A stretch of DNA of 64,000 nucleotides, from the NCBI RefSeq assembly GCF_020514115.1, contig NZ_VTKZ01000007.1, positions 1 through 64,000 on the forward strand. The letters run 5' to 3'. Of this stretch, positions 32,972 through 41,512 are shown piece by piece. The translations under genes and the position numbers were made by a program. The notes under the pieces were generated by a model that had not been told where the DNA came from, made no database searches, and worked only from the letters and a program-made list of their open reading frames with translations. The stretch comes from Synechococcus sp. MU1642 (lineage in GTDB: Bacteria > Cyanobacteriota > Cyanobacteriia > PCC-6307 > Cyanobiaceae). The number at the start of each line of letters is the position of its first letter. The stretch's first letter is position 1.

Positions 32972-33379
32972 CTAGGCGGCGAAACCTTCAGTGGTTTTCT
33001 CTTGCGCTTTGGCCGCACGGCTGCTGATGCGTTCGAGGATGTAGGCCTCCACTTCCCGGAATCGCGGCATCGAGCGGAGTTCGAGCCTGGCGCCATCTTT
33101 GAGCACCAGCACCATGTCTCCCCAGGCACCGAAGCCGCGGGGCACGGTGCGCACTTCGCTGATCTGCGAGTACACCACCTGGGTTTTGTCTTTGCCCATC
33201 CAGCCCCCCGTCACCGAGATGCGCCGACTGGTAATGCGGAAGCGCAGCCAAAGGGCCCGCACAACGGCTCCAATGGTGAAGGGAAGGCCGATCAGCGTGA
33301 ATCCGAGCAGGATGTTGAAGATCAGATCCCCTCGGGCTGGTCCACCCTCATATTGGACATCTTCCTGAATGCTGGTCAT
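32972..33379 (-). CDS. PH-domain (bPH2/DUF304-like) membrane protein
   Basis: 135 residues from ATG 33379 ([13 protein letters not shown]). Two close hydrophobic segments ('[19 protein letters not shown]') precede a beta-rich domain ('[20 protein letters not shown]', '[20 protein letters not shown]'), the pattern of bacterial PH-like proteins. It is a fixed member of the cyanobacterial rpmH-rnpA-yidC locus. Start overlaps the rnpA stop by 4 bases. Precise function unknown. Confidence 0.8.
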   Translation of the reverse strand: MTSIQEDVQYEGGPARGDLIFNILLGFTLIGLPFTIGAVVRALWLRFRITSRRISVTGGWMGKDKTQVVYSQISEVRTVPRGFGAWGDMVLVLKDGARLELRSMPRFREVEAYILERISSRAAKAQEKTTEGFAA

Positions 33380-33762
33380 AGATCCAGTCCGGCTCTTCTC
33401 AGAAGACTGTCGCATTCTTCGAGCAACTGTGTGGGTTCGGCTTCCGCGGCTTCCGGGCGGAGACTGAGCAACAACCACTGGCCTGTCAGGTCGTTTCGCC
33501 GTTCAAAATGTCGACGCAGATGGTCATGCAGAAGCCGCCTGAGGCGGTTTCGCATGACCGCGCGCTTGCTCACCTTGTTGCTTATCACCAGAGCGCAGCG
33601 GCAGGTCTTCTCTTCGATCCTCCGCAACTCGCGGCGAAGCAGATTGGAGTCACCTGCAGCGACGCGTAGAACCATCAAGGTTCCGTCTTGGCGCTTGGAG
33701 GATCGGTGCAAACGGTTGAAGCATCGATGCCCGCGCAATCGCATGGTGGCGGGAAGGACCAT
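33376..33762 (-). CDS. rnpA: Ribonuclease P protein component
   Basis: 128 residues from ATG 33762 (MVLPATMRLRG). The RnpA signature is 'VSKRAVMRNRLRRLLHDHLR' (the RNR motif), preceded by 'CRCALVISNKV'. RnpA binds the catalytic RNase P RNA and helps cleave tRNA 5' leaders. The frame opens from 33828, but the extra residues span the hairpin between rpmH and rnpA and are not family-like. Confidence 0.95.
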   Translation of the reverse strand: MVLPATMRLRGHRCFNRLHRSSKRQDGTLMVLRVAAGDSNLLRRELRRIEEKTCRCALVISNKVSKRAVMRNRLRRLLHDHLRRHFERRNDLTGQWLLLSLRPEAAEAEPTQLLEECDSLLRRAGLDL

Positions 33763-33790
33763 CAACCAATCGTGTTTTGGAGAGGCTGAG

Positions 33791-33821
33791 TTTGGGATGA
33801 ATCCTCTGGATTCATCCCAAA
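33791..33821 (-). promoter_or_regulatory. 14-bp perfect hairpin between rpmH and rnpA
   Basis: TTTGGGATGAATCC / GGATTCATCCCAAA around a 3-base loop, starting 4 bases after the rpmH stop and ending ~30 bases before the rnpA start. No U-run follows, so an mRNA processing or stability element, or an attenuator, is more likely than a full terminator. Confidence 0.55.
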
Positions 33822-33824
33822 TCA

Positions 33825-33962
33825 TCAAGCGGCGAGGCGGGCACGACCGCGCTTGCGTCGCGTGCGAATCACGCGGCGGCCAGTGTTGGAGCGCATCCGT
33901 ACACGGAAACCCGAAACGCGCTTCCTCTTGCGGTTTGTTCCCCCGAGGGTGCGCTTGGTCAT
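33825..33962 (-). CDS. rpmH: 50S ribosomal protein L34
   Basis: 45 residues, extremely basic: [20 protein letters not shown] then '[20 protein letters not shown]'. L34 motif with GFR/VRM and GRRV is clear. First gene of the rpmH-rnpA-PH-yidC-DUF177-AAA operon. Confidence 0.97.
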   Translation of the reverse strand: MTKRTLGGTNRKRKRVSGFRVRMRSNTGRRVIRTRRKRGRARLAA

Positions 33963-34008
33963 GGACGTCTCCTGGCTACCGGCCGATCTGAGTCTGAGAT
34001 TTTATCAG

Positions 34009-34584
34009 TCAGTCCACGTCGATCAGCCAGCTGCCGCGGTAGCCGGACATCGGCACATCACCAGGAGCCTGCACCAGGGCGTTGAACTGATACATGCGAT
34101 TCCCCTGAGGATTGAACAACTTGATTTGGAGCGAATAGTCCCCGTCTGAAGGCAGCGGAGTGTCGGGGAACACAATGATTTCTGTTTGATCTTTGTTGAC
34201 CTCGATGACTGCAGGGATGTCTTCGAGGCACTTGCTCCGGCTCGTCATGCTGCCGACGCTGGTGCGGCACAGGCGCATGCGGTGGGGTTTCAGCTTGGAG
34301 TCGAAGTAGTCCGGAACGGTAACGGTGAGTTTGAGGATCGCAGTCTTGCGGTCCTTTTTGCGCAGGGTGAGGTACCACTCCGAGCGGTCGTTTTCGATGT
34401 TGGAGGTCTGGTAGTAGTACAGCTTCCGGTAGTCACGATCGCTGTCCCAGCGGAATTCCATCAGCCCCGGTGTGCTTTGGGCGTGGGCGATCTGCTCGGG
34501 AGACCCGGTGAATGCTGAGCCAATCAGTAGAGCTGCAGCGGTGCCGGCTCCAGCAAGTAAGCGTCTGGTGGTGGAACGGGCCAT
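34009..34584 (-). CDS. DUF2808 family exported protein
   Basis: 191 residues from ATG 34584 (MARSTTRRLLAGAG). An N-terminal signal peptide ('RRLLAGAGTAAALLIGSAF') is followed by a beta-sandwich-like domain ('GLMEFRWDSDRDYRKLYYYQ', 'LKLTVTVPDYFDSKLKP', 'IIVFPDTPLPSDGDYSL'). This matches DUF2808, a cyanobacterial secreted family of unknown function. Three cysteines are present; two of them (in RLCRTS and SKCLED) may bridge. Confidence 0.8.
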   Translation of the reverse strand: MARSTTRRLLAGAGTAAALLIGSAFTGSPEQIAHAQSTPGLMEFRWDSDRDYRKLYYYQTSNIENDRSEWYLTLRKKDRKTAILKLTVTVPDYFDSKLKPHRMRLCRTSVGSMTSRSKCLEDIPAVIEVNKDQTEIIVFPDTPLPSDGDYSLQIKLFNPQGNRMYQFNALVQAPGDVPMSGYRGSWLIDVD

Positions 34585-34660
34585 TAGGAAAAATCTTGAT
34601 GGTCGAATTCTCCTGAGTCCAACCACGGGGCGGTGATCTCAGGGGTCGGAGACTGATCTG

Positions 34661-35044
34661 TCAGTTGTGACCAGATCGGTCTGGCCTGAGCCGCTGCGCG
34701 TCGCCTTGATAAGGGTGCACCGGTTGCTGTTCCTGCGGGATCCAGGCGTGGGCCAGAACACGGATGCAGCGGGGGAGGTCTCCTTGAACCGCCATTTGTT
34801 GGCAGTCCAGCAGTGCCACCGTTTCCCAGCCGGGCCGCCGGCGTGCAACGGCTGCCGGGAAACAGGCGTCGAGATCGACGGTGACCGAGAAGGTCACCGA
34901 GACCAGCTTCTCGGGGGTCAGATCATTGTGATCGACAAGGGCATCCATCAAAGCGGTGACCGCCGCTTGGATGGCCTCCGTGGTGTTTTCCGTGCAGGTG
35001 GTGGCCCCGCGCAGGCCTCTCAGAACAAGGTGTGAGCTGGTCAT
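34661..35044 (-). CDS. aroH: Chorismate mutase, AroH class
   Basis: 127 residues from ATG 35044 (MTSSHLVLRGLRGATT). AroH-type active-site residues are seen: Arg in 'LRGLRGATTC', Glu in 'TPEKLVSVTFSVTVDLDACFPA' (in parts) and Cys/Arg in the C-terminal 'CIRVLAHA' region. It converts chorismate to prephenate in Phe/Tyr synthesis. The gene overlaps sppA by 4 bases (ATGA), so the two are coupled. Confidence 0.92.
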   Translation of the reverse strand: MTSSHLVLRGLRGATTCTENTTEAIQAAVTALMDALVDHNDLTPEKLVSVTFSVTVDLDACFPAAVARRRPGWETVALLDCQQMAVQGDLPRCIRVLAHAWIPQEQQPVHPYQGDAQRLRPDRSGHN

Positions 35045-35853
35045 GGGCGGTACAGCCAAAGCACCTGACCGCTCCCCATCAATTCAATCGAGAGGCGCTG
35101 CTGCAGTTGATGGAAGAGCTGGGATCCCGGCAGCAAGCCACTGAGCTTGCGGCGTTGCTTGCCCAAGGTGACGGGACGAATGTCGTCCGCGTCGAGATCG
35201 GCCAGCTGCGCCGCGAGGCGACGGGCATGCTCTTCGTCGCCGAGTTCATCCACCAAGCCCAGGGCCTGCGCCTGTTCTCCGCTGAACACCCGTCCATCGG
35301 CGAAGCGCTTTACCGTTTCTAGATCAAGGTTTCGCCCCTGAGCCACAACCCCAACGAACTGGCCGTAGCTGCTGTCGATCAGCTCCTGAAGCAGTGCCCG
35401 TTCGGCATCGCTCAGCGGACGATCCGGGGAAAGGATGTCCTTGAACGGACCGCTCTTGACCGTGTCGAAGCGAATCCCGATCTTTTCGAACACCTGCGAG
35501 AGGTCGTTGCCCCGCAGAATCACTCCGATGGAACCAGTAATCGTGCCCGGATTGGCGACGATTTTCTCCGCAGCAACGCCGATGTAGACGCCTCCGGACG
35601 CGGAGATGTTGCCGAAGCTGGCCACCACGCGACAGCCCTGTTCTCGCAGTCGCAGCAGGGCTGCGTGAATTTCCTGGCTGTCTCCAACCGTGCCGCCGGG
35701 GCTGTCAATTCGCAGCAGTAGCGCTGGAAATTCCCTTTGCTTAACCTCCAGCAGCGCCTTAAGTACACGCTTCCGCGTGGCGCCGGTGATGGGGCCATCA
35801 ACAACGATGCGCGCCATCCGTCGTCGTGATTTTCGCCACAAGGGCCAGATCAT
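35041..35853 (-). CDS. sppA: Signal peptide peptidase SppA (36K type)
   Basis: 270 residues from ATG 35853 (MIWPLWRKSRRR). 'LLLRIDSPGGTVGDSQEIH' and 'VVASFGNISASGGVYIGVAAEKI' (in parts) hold the catalytic Ser of the S49 family, with the Lys later in 'VKSGPFKDILSPDR'. No clear transmembrane helix at the N-terminus, which starts with a basic stretch. SppA degrades cleaved signal peptides; in cyanobacteria it is linked to light acclimation. Further upstream ATGs at 35862, 35868 and 35904 are possible. Confidence 0.9.
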   Translation of the reverse strand: MIWPLWRKSRRRMARIVVDGPITGATRKRVLKALLEVKQREFPALLLRIDSPGGTVGDSQEIHAALLRLREQGCRVVASFGNISASGGVYIGVAAEKIVANPGTITGSIGVILRGNDLSQVFEKIGIRFDTVKSGPFKDILSPDRPLSDAERALLQELIDSSYGQFVGVVAQGRNLDLETVKRFADGRVFSGEQAQALGLVDELGDEEHARRLAAQLADLDADDIRPVTLGKQRRKLSGLLPGSQLFHQLQQRLSIELMGSGQVLWLYRP

Positions 35854-35906
35854 GTTGCGCATCTGCATCGCTCTAGATCTTAAAAAGAGCACCCAAGCGC
35901 TCATTC

Positions 35907-36848
35907 ATGCCGTCATTGCGACTCTGGTTCCTGATGGTGTTGCCCTTTGCGCTCTGGGGAACGGCGATGACCGCCATGGCGCCATTGCTTGCCAGCGCAG
36001 GGCCCTGGCTGGTTGCTGGCTTTCGCCTCGTGCCCGCCGGTTTGGCTCTTTTGCTCTGGGGCCGGTGGACCGGCCGTGGCCTGGCGATCGATTCCCGTGA
36101 TCTGCTTTGGTTCCTCCTGTTCACCTTGGTGGATGCCACCTTGTTTCAAGGCCTTTTGGCGCGGGGGTTGGAGGGCACAGGAGCGGGTCTCGGTTCCGTC
36201 CTGATTGATTGCCAACCTCTGCTGGTGGCCCTGATGGCACGCGCTCTTTTCAGGGAGTCGATCAATCCCATCGGCTGGATGGGGCTGGCCATCGGTTTGG
36301 CGGGAATCGTCTGCATTGGCCTGCCCTCTGAGCTGTTGGGACATTGGTGGTTGCTGGCTGATCCGCCGGCGGTGCAGCAGTTGTTTCAGCCCGGTGAGGG
36401 CTGGATGTTGCTGGCGGCCGTCGCCATGGCGGCTGGGACGGTGTTGATCCGCTTTGCCTCACGCCACAGCGATCCGGTCACCGTCACGGCCTGGCACATG
36501 GTGCTGGGGGGACTTCCCCTATTCGTGCTTCATGCCCTCCAGCGCACAGATGCTGGTTTGGCCTGGACGGCAACGGAATGGGCGCGCATGGGGTACGCGA
36601 GCCTGCTCGGAAGCGCCTTGGCCTACGGATTGTTTTTTTGGTTCGCCAATCAGCGAGATCTCACCAGTTTCAGCAGCCTCGGATTTCTTACACCTGTGTT
36701 TGCGTTGGCTACCGGTGGGTGGTTGCTGGGAGAGCGCCTTGATCTGCTCCAGTGGATCGGTGTCGTGCTGGTGCTCGTGTCCGTGATCTTTGTAAGTCAA
36801 CGCCGCCGGTTCTGGGAGCCGTTGCCGCTTACGGATCCCTCGTCATGA
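35907..36848 (+). CDS. EamA/DMT-family transporter
   Basis: 313 residues with about ten hydrophobic helices in two EamA repeats (first: 'LWFLMVLPFALWGTAMTAMA'; second starts near 'WMLLAAVAMAAGTVLIRFAS'). The Gly/Pro-rich kinks and ~300-residue length are typical of drug/metabolite exporters. Substrate cannot be told. It begins 53 bp from the divergent sppA start and overlaps the glycosyltransferase start (ATGA). Confidence 0.88.
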   Translation: MPSLRLWFLMVLPFALWGTAMTAMAPLLASAGPWLVAGFRLVPAGLALLLWGRWTGRGLAIDSRDLLWFLLFTLVDATLFQGLLARGLEGTGAGLGSVLIDCQPLLVALMARALFRESINPIGWMGLAIGLAGIVCIGLPSELLGHWWLLADPPAVQQLFQPGEGWMLLAAVAMAAGTVLIRFASRHSDPVTVTAWHMVLGGLPLFVLHALQRTDAGLAWTATEWARMGYASLLGSALAYGLFFWFANQRDLTSFSSLGFLTPVFALATGGWLLGERLDLLQWIGVVLVLVSVIFVSQRRRFWEPLPLTDPSS

Positions 36849-37954
36849 CGGTGTCGCCGCTTCATCTTGTCATCGTCAACACCCCCATCGGGGCTCTCGG
36901 CAGTGGCGAGGGTGGTGGTGTGGAGCTCACCCTCCGATCCTTGGTGCAGGGGTTGGTTCGGCGGGGCCACAGGCTCACGGTTGTGGCCGCCAAGGGCTCC
37001 ACGCTCCCTGCCGACTGCAGCGGAGTTGAACTGCTGGAGGTGGAGGGTGTGAACCAGCCCAGCTGGCAGCATGCCGCCGAGCATGCACCGGTCGAAATTC
37101 CCCGGAACGGTCTTCTGCCAGCTCTCTGGGAGGCCGCGCTCGATGTGGGGCAGTCTGCCGACGCTGTCATCAACGGCGGGTACGACTGGCTGCCGCTGTG
37201 GCTGACGCAACGGGTCACCGCCAGGCTCTTTCATCTCGTGAGCATGGGCGATGTGGCTGCGGTGATGCGCGATGTGATCGAAGCCGTCGCCTCCTGGGAT
37301 TCACGTCGCCTTGCCTTTCACACCCACCGCCAGTCCGCTGATTTCCGGCTGCTCTCTCCCGCCAATGTTGTGGGTAATGGATTTGATCTCAGTAATTACA
37401 ACTTTCAGCGCCAGAGCGATGGCCCCCTGGGTTGGGCAGGCCGTATCGCTCCGGAAAAGGGTCTGGAGGATGCTGCGGCTGCCGCGGCTGCCTTGGGCGA
37501 ACAGCTTCTGGTTTGGGGGTTTCGTGAGGACGATGCCTATGCGCGTCAGGTGGAGTCGAGTGTTCCCAAGGGCACGATCGACTGGCGTGGATTTCGATCG
37601 ACCCAGGAGCTGCAGCGGGAGATGGGCCACTGCCGCGTTCTGATCAACACACCGAAATGGAACGAGGCCTACGGCAATGTTGTAGTTGAGGCCCTTGCCT
37701 GTGGTGTTCCGGTTGTTGCCTATGACCGTGGTGGACCGGGGGAGCTGATCTGTTCGGGTCGCACAGGCTGGTTAGTGCCGCCTGACGATGTCGCCGCCCT
37801 CACGGAAGCTTTGCGGCGCATCGGCAGTATTGAGCGCTCCCATTGCCGCAGCTGGGCTGAGGAGCATGCCTCGTGTGAGGTCTTCAGTCAGCGTGTTGAA
37901 TCTTGGGTTCGAACAGGACTGATGGCGGATGTCAGCATCAACCCCAGAAGCTGA
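36845..37954 (+). CDS. GT4 glycosyltransferase, BGluT-like
   Basis: 369 residues from ATG 36845 (MTVSPLHLVIVNTPIGA). 'GALGSGEGGGVELTLRSL' at the N-terminus, 'GYDWLPLWLTQRV', 'GWAGRIAPEKGLEDA' and 'NEAYGNVVVEALACGVPVVA' (in parts, with the E-x7-E motif) resemble the cyanobacterial UDP-glucose:tetrahydrobiopterin alpha-glucosyltransferase (BGluT), a retaining GT-B enzyme. That enzyme makes pteridine glycosides linked to UV-A responses. The resemblance is from memory, so the acceptor is inferred. Confidence 0.8.
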   Translation: MTVSPLHLVIVNTPIGALGSGEGGGVELTLRSLVQGLVRRGHRLTVVAAKGSTLPADCSGVELLEVEGVNQPSWQHAAEHAPVEIPRNGLLPALWEAALDVGQSADAVINGGYDWLPLWLTQRVTARLFHLVSMGDVAAVMRDVIEAVASWDSRRLAFHTHRQSADFRLLSPANVVGNGFDLSNYNFQRQSDGPLGWAGRIAPEKGLEDAAAAAAALGEQLLVWGFREDDAYARQVESSVPKGTIDWRGFRSTQELQREMGHCRVLINTPKWNEAYGNVVVEALACGVPVVAYDRGGPGELICSGRTGWLVPPDDVAALTEALRRIGSIERSHCRSWAEEHASCEVFSQRVESWVRTGLMADVSINPRS

Positions 37955-39758
37955 GAGTCCCTTGTCGGTCAATGTTTCAGGACGACAGCGACGCCAGGTT
38001 CTGGCGCTTGTGCTGGCCCTGGGACTCGTCATCACGTTCTGGCGGCTGGGATCCACCGGCGTGGTGGATGAAACTCCGCCGTTGTTTGCCGCAGCCGGGC
38101 GGGCCATGGCTGACACCGGCGACTGGCTGACGCCTCGGGTGAATGGCTTACCCCGTTACGACAAACCGCCCCTGGTGTACTGGCTCATGGGGTTCGGCTA
38201 TGCCTTGCCCGGACGCGAGGTTTGGGATCCTCTCGGCAGTTGGTCGGCACGGCTTCCTTCCGCCCTGGCCACGGTCGGACTGATGCTCGGCCTCGCCGAT
38301 ACCTTGCTGCGCTGGCCTTTCTCCGGTGATGAGCGTCCGCGTTTGACGGCCCTGATCGCACCGCTGGCATTTGCCTTCTCGCCCTTGGTGCTGGTCTGGA
38401 GCCGCACCGCGGTGAGTGATGCCCTGCTGTGTGGCCTGCTGGGTCTCAGCCTGTTGCTGCAGTGGCGGCGTTTTGCCGCCCCCCAAGAGGTGGCCTGGTG
38501 GCCGGCCTGGGTGATTCTCGGATTCGCAATGCTTGCCAAGGGGCCGGTTGCTGTGGTGCTCTCAGGTCTCGCTCTGCTGATGTTCGGAGCGTTGCGACGG
38601 GATCTCGTTCAGCCCTGGCGGAGGCTGCGCCCGCTGCCCGGGTTGCTGCTCACCGCTCTGATCAGCCTTCCCTGGTACGCCCTGGAGTTGCTGGTGGAAG
38701 GAAAGCCCTTCTGGGACAGCTTTTTTGGCTACCACAACCTTCAACGCTTCACCTCCGTGGTGAACGATCACCTCCAGCCTTGGTGGTTTTTCGGACCGGT
38801 GATGCTCGTGGCTGCCCTGCCCTTCACTCCCTATCTGCTGTTTGGGTTGGCGCGGGTGCCCCGATCGCGGATCGCTCCTGAGCATTCGCTGCATCAATTC
38901 GCAGCTTGCTGGCTTTTTGCGGTGCTGCTGCTGTTCACCACCGCAGCCACAAAGCTCCCCAGTTATTGGTTGCCCGCCACCCCCGCGGCGGCTCTGTTGG
39001 TGGCCCAGGCCACGCTGGGCTCATCGCGCTGGCAACGGATGGCGTGGGGAACTTCCCTGGCGCTGATCGCCGTCCTGGCCGCTGGGTTTTGGCTGGGATC
39101 GCTCTGGGTTCCCCTGATCGACGATCCGGAGATGCCGACGCTGTCGGTGGATTTGCTAGCCAGTGGTCTGTTGAAGTGGGCTGCGGTGTGGTTCAGCGCT
39201 GCCGCAGCGCTTGGAGCCTTTCTGTTGCTTCAGCGTCGTACTGCGGCTCAGGCCTTGCTGGCAATGCAGGGCTGTCTGCTCGGATTTCATCTCTTAGCTC
39301 TGATCCCTATCGCCGAGCTCGCCGATCGTCTGCGTCAGCAACCGGTCCGCGACGCGGCTTCACTGATGTTGTCGCAACAGCGAAGGGGAGAGCCCATGGT
39401 CATGGTTGGCGCCATGAAGCCTTCGCTGCACTTCTACACAGATCAAGTGATCGTCTACGAAGGCCAATCCGATGGGGCGTTGGTCAACATTGCGGATCGC
39501 CTGGCCCATGAACAGCGAGGCGGCTGGAGTGGATACCCCCTCGGGAGCCTGGCTGCATCCAGCACCGTGTTGGTTCTGATCGATCGCGGCACGGCAGAAC
39601 GTGACCATTGGATCGACCTGCAGCCTGAGCTGATTGGTCAGATCGGGATTTACGACGTGTGGCGTCTGGACCGCAGTCGCCTTGAAGAACGGGCACAAAC
39701 TCTGAAGAACGCCGGCGTCGATGCCGACTGGCGGGAGCCGCGCCCGGAGAGGTATTGA
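37929..39758 (+). CDS. ArnT/PMT-like membrane glycosyltransferase
   Basis: 609 residues starting MSASTPEAESPLSVNV. Many transmembrane helices follow. The PMT/ArnT signature for polyprenyl-sugar donors is seen as 'VVDETPPLFAAAGRAMADTG', 'NGLPRYDKPPLVYWL' and 'LWGLL/VWSRTAVSDALLC'-type loops with the acidic DE motif. ArnT-like enzymes move sugars from undecaprenyl phosphate to lipid A or proteins on the periplasmic face. The start overlaps the preceding gene by 26 bp. Acceptor unknown. Confidence 0.85.
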   Translation: MSASTPEAESPLSVNVSGRQRRQVLALVLALGLVITFWRLGSTGVVDETPPLFAAAGRAMADTGDWLTPRVNGLPRYDKPPLVYWLMGFGYALPGREVWDPLGSWSARLPSALATVGLMLGLADTLLRWPFSGDERPRLTALIAPLAFAFSPLVLVWSRTAVSDALLCGLLGLSLLLQWRRFAAPQEVAWWPAWVILGFAMLAKGPVAVVLSGLALLMFGALRRDLVQPWRRLRPLPGLLLTALISLPWYALELLVEGKPFWDSFFGYHNLQRFTSVVNDHLQPWWFFGPVMLVAALPFTPYLLFGLARVPRSRIAPEHSLHQFAACWLFAVLLLFTTAATKLPSYWLPATPAAALLVAQATLGSSRWQRMAWGTSLALIAVLAAGFWLGSLWVPLIDDPEMPTLSVDLLASGLLKWAAVWFSAAAALGAFLLLQRRTAAQALLAMQGCLLGFHLLALIPIAELADRLRQQPVRDAASLMLSQQRRGEPMVMVGAMKPSLHFYTDQVIVYEGQSDGALVNIADRLAHEQRGGWSGYPLGSLAASSTVLVLIDRGTAERDHWIDLQPELIGQIGIYDVWRLDRSRLEERAQTLKNAGVDADWREPRPERY

Positions 39759-39769
39759 GGCTTTGAGCT

Positions 39770-40291
39770 TTAAGACGTTGACAAGGTCTGGCGATGGCAA
39801 AAACCGCAGTGCCCCCAGAGCTTGATTTCTCCGTTGGGGGCTGGTCGGCTGCAGTCCGGGCACGTCCCCATTCCATGGACATCGGTGCGGCTCGGATGCT
39901 CGGCCCAGATGCTGGCTTCGCTATCCAGCACAGGCGATTGAAGGGGATGGTGTTGCTGGATACGCAGATCACGCACCGCATGGCCTGCTTGATGCAAGGC
40001 GCTGATGAGCTGGGGCCGGTTGTAGAGGAGAGCCTGGCGCCATTGGGGATGGCTGGCCCCCACGGTCAGCACCCCGCGTTGTAGCGATAAGGGGCGGCAG
40101 TGCGGTGCCAGTTGCGCTCCCGCAACTCTCGGCCAGTCCTGCCAGAGCGCTGCCAGATGGTCATCCTTGCGCCACTCCCTCTGAAGAGCGCCCAGGCAGG
40201 TTTTCAAGGGTTCCGCCGGCGCTGGTGCAGCTGATTGGAGCAGCTCCAAGCCCAGTAAGCGCCGCCGTTGGGATTCAGGTGCAACCGCCAT
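39770..40291 (-). CDS. DUF721/DciA-like protein with C-terminal zinc ribbon
   Basis: 173 residues from ATG 40291 (MAVAPESQRRRL). 'LAALWQDWPRVAGAQLAPHC' and 'SLQRGVLTVGASHPQWRQAL' are the DUF721 (DciA) domain; the C-terminus carries CPDC and CGFC pairs, a zinc-ribbon. DciA proteins load replicative helicase DnaB in bacteria without DnaC. The zinc-ribbon tail is a cyanobacterial variant. Divergent from vipp1. Confidence 0.8.
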   Translation of the reverse strand: MAVAPESQRRRLLGLELLQSAAPAPAEPLKTCLGALQREWRKDDHLAALWQDWPRVAGAQLAPHCRPLSLQRGVLTVGASHPQWRQALLYNRPQLISALHQAGHAVRDLRIQQHHPLQSPVLDSEASIWAEHPSRTDVHGMGTCPDCSRPAPNGEIKLWGHCGFCHRQTLSTS

Positions 40292-40355
40292 CGTCAAATA
40301 GTAGGCAGAACCATTGCAGGAACCTCGCTAATCTCAGCGCGTCTAGGGCCAAGTC

Positions 40356-41129
40356 ATGGGTTTCTTTGATCGGCTGAGCAGGCTGGTTCGTGCCAACGCC
40401 AACGCTGCCGTCAGCAGCATGGAGGACCCCGCCAAGATCCTCGACCAATCCGTCGCCGATATGCAGGCGGATCTGGTCAAGTTGCGTCAGGCCGTCGCCC
40501 TGGCGATCGCTAGTCAGAAGCGTCTGAGCAGCCAGGCTGAACAGGCTGCAGCTCAATCCAAGACCTGGTTCGAGCGTGCCGAGCTGGCTCTGAAAAAGGG
40601 TGAGGAATCGCTGGCTCGGGAAGCTTTGACCCGGCGCAAGACGTTCCAGGAGACGGCGACCTCGCTGACAGCCCAGGTTCAGGCCCAAGACGGCCAGGTG
40701 GAATCGCTCAAGAAGAGTCTGGTTGCCCTCGAAGGAAAGATCGCCGAGGCCAAGACCAAAAAGGACATGCTCAAGGCCCGGGCACAGGCAGCCAAGGCCC
40801 AGCAGCAGTTGCAAAGCGCCGTCGGCAGCATCGGCACCGATTCCGCCATGGCGGCCTTCGAGCGGATGGAGGAAAAGGTGGAGGCCCTGGAGGCCACCGG
40901 CCAGGCCGCATCTGAGCTGGCTGGATCTGATCTGGAGAGTCAGTTCGCGGCTTTGGAAAGCGGTGGCGGCGTTGACGATGATCTCGAGGCGTTGCGCGCT
41001 CAGCTGAAGGGAGGCCCGGAAGCCGTTGCGCTCCCCGCGTCCGAGGGAGCCGAGGCAGTGAAGCCCGTGCAGGTTGAAGAGGTGGATGCCGAACTCGAAG
41101 ACTTGAAGCGATCCATCGACAAGCTCTGA
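40356..41129 (+). CDS. vipp1: PspA/IM30 family protein Vipp1
   Basis: 257 residues, almost wholly helical coiled coil ('LIRLVRANANAAVSSMEDP' near start as MGFFDRLSRLVRANANAA). The C-terminal extension 'EVDAELEDLKRSIDKL' beyond the PspA length (about 220) points to Vipp1/IM30 rather than PspA. Vipp1 forms ESCRT-III-like rings and rods that maintain thylakoid membranes. It precedes trxA by 47 bp. Confidence 0.88.
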   Translation: MGFFDRLSRLVRANANAAVSSMEDPAKILDQSVADMQADLVKLRQAVALAIASQKRLSSQAEQAAAQSKTWFERAELALKKGEESLAREALTRRKTFQETATSLTAQVQAQDGQVESLKKSLVALEGKIAEAKTKKDMLKARAQAAKAQQQLQSAVGSIGTDSAMAAFERMEEKVEALEATGQAASELAGSDLESQFAALESGGGVDDDLEALRAQLKGGPEAVALPASEGAEAVKPVQVEEVDAELEDLKRSIDKL

Positions 41130-41176
41130 TCAACCCGGGAAAGTCGTCCGGCTTTCCATAGGATCAGTTAAGTCAT

Positions 41177-41512
41177 TTGAGTGCCTTGGCTGGAGCTGTT
41201 GCCGATTTCACCGATGCTGGTTTTGAACGTGAAGTCCTCAAGGCTTCCGGCACGGTCCTGGTCGATTTCTGGGCTGCCTGGTGCGGCCCCTGCCGACTAA
41301 TTGCTCCATTAATGGATTGGGTCGCGAGCGACTACGGGGATCGCGTCAGCGTCGGCAAGCTCGAGGTGGACGCCAATCCCCAGACCCGTGACGCTTATCA
41401 GGTTCAGGGCATACCCACGTTGATCATCTTCCGCAACGGTGAAGTGGTGGCGAGGCATGAAGGTGCCATCGCTAAACCGCAGCTGCAGTCCTTCTTGGAT
41501 GCCAACCTCTAA
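41177..41512 (+). CDS. trxA: Thioredoxin
   Basis: 111 residues with the active site WCGPC in 'VDFWAAWCGPCRLIAPLMDW' and the cis-Pro in 'QGIPTLIIFRNGE'. A soluble disulfide reductant. Start is a TTG at 41177 (MSALAGAVADF); alternatives are an internal GTG. It overlaps the aminotransferase start by 14 bp. Confidence 0.93.
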   Translation: MSALAGAVADFTDAGFEREVLKASGTVLVDFWAAWCGPCRLIAPLMDWVASDYGDRVSVGKLEVDANPQTRDAYQVQGIPTLIIFRNGEVVARHEGAIAKPQLQSFLDANL

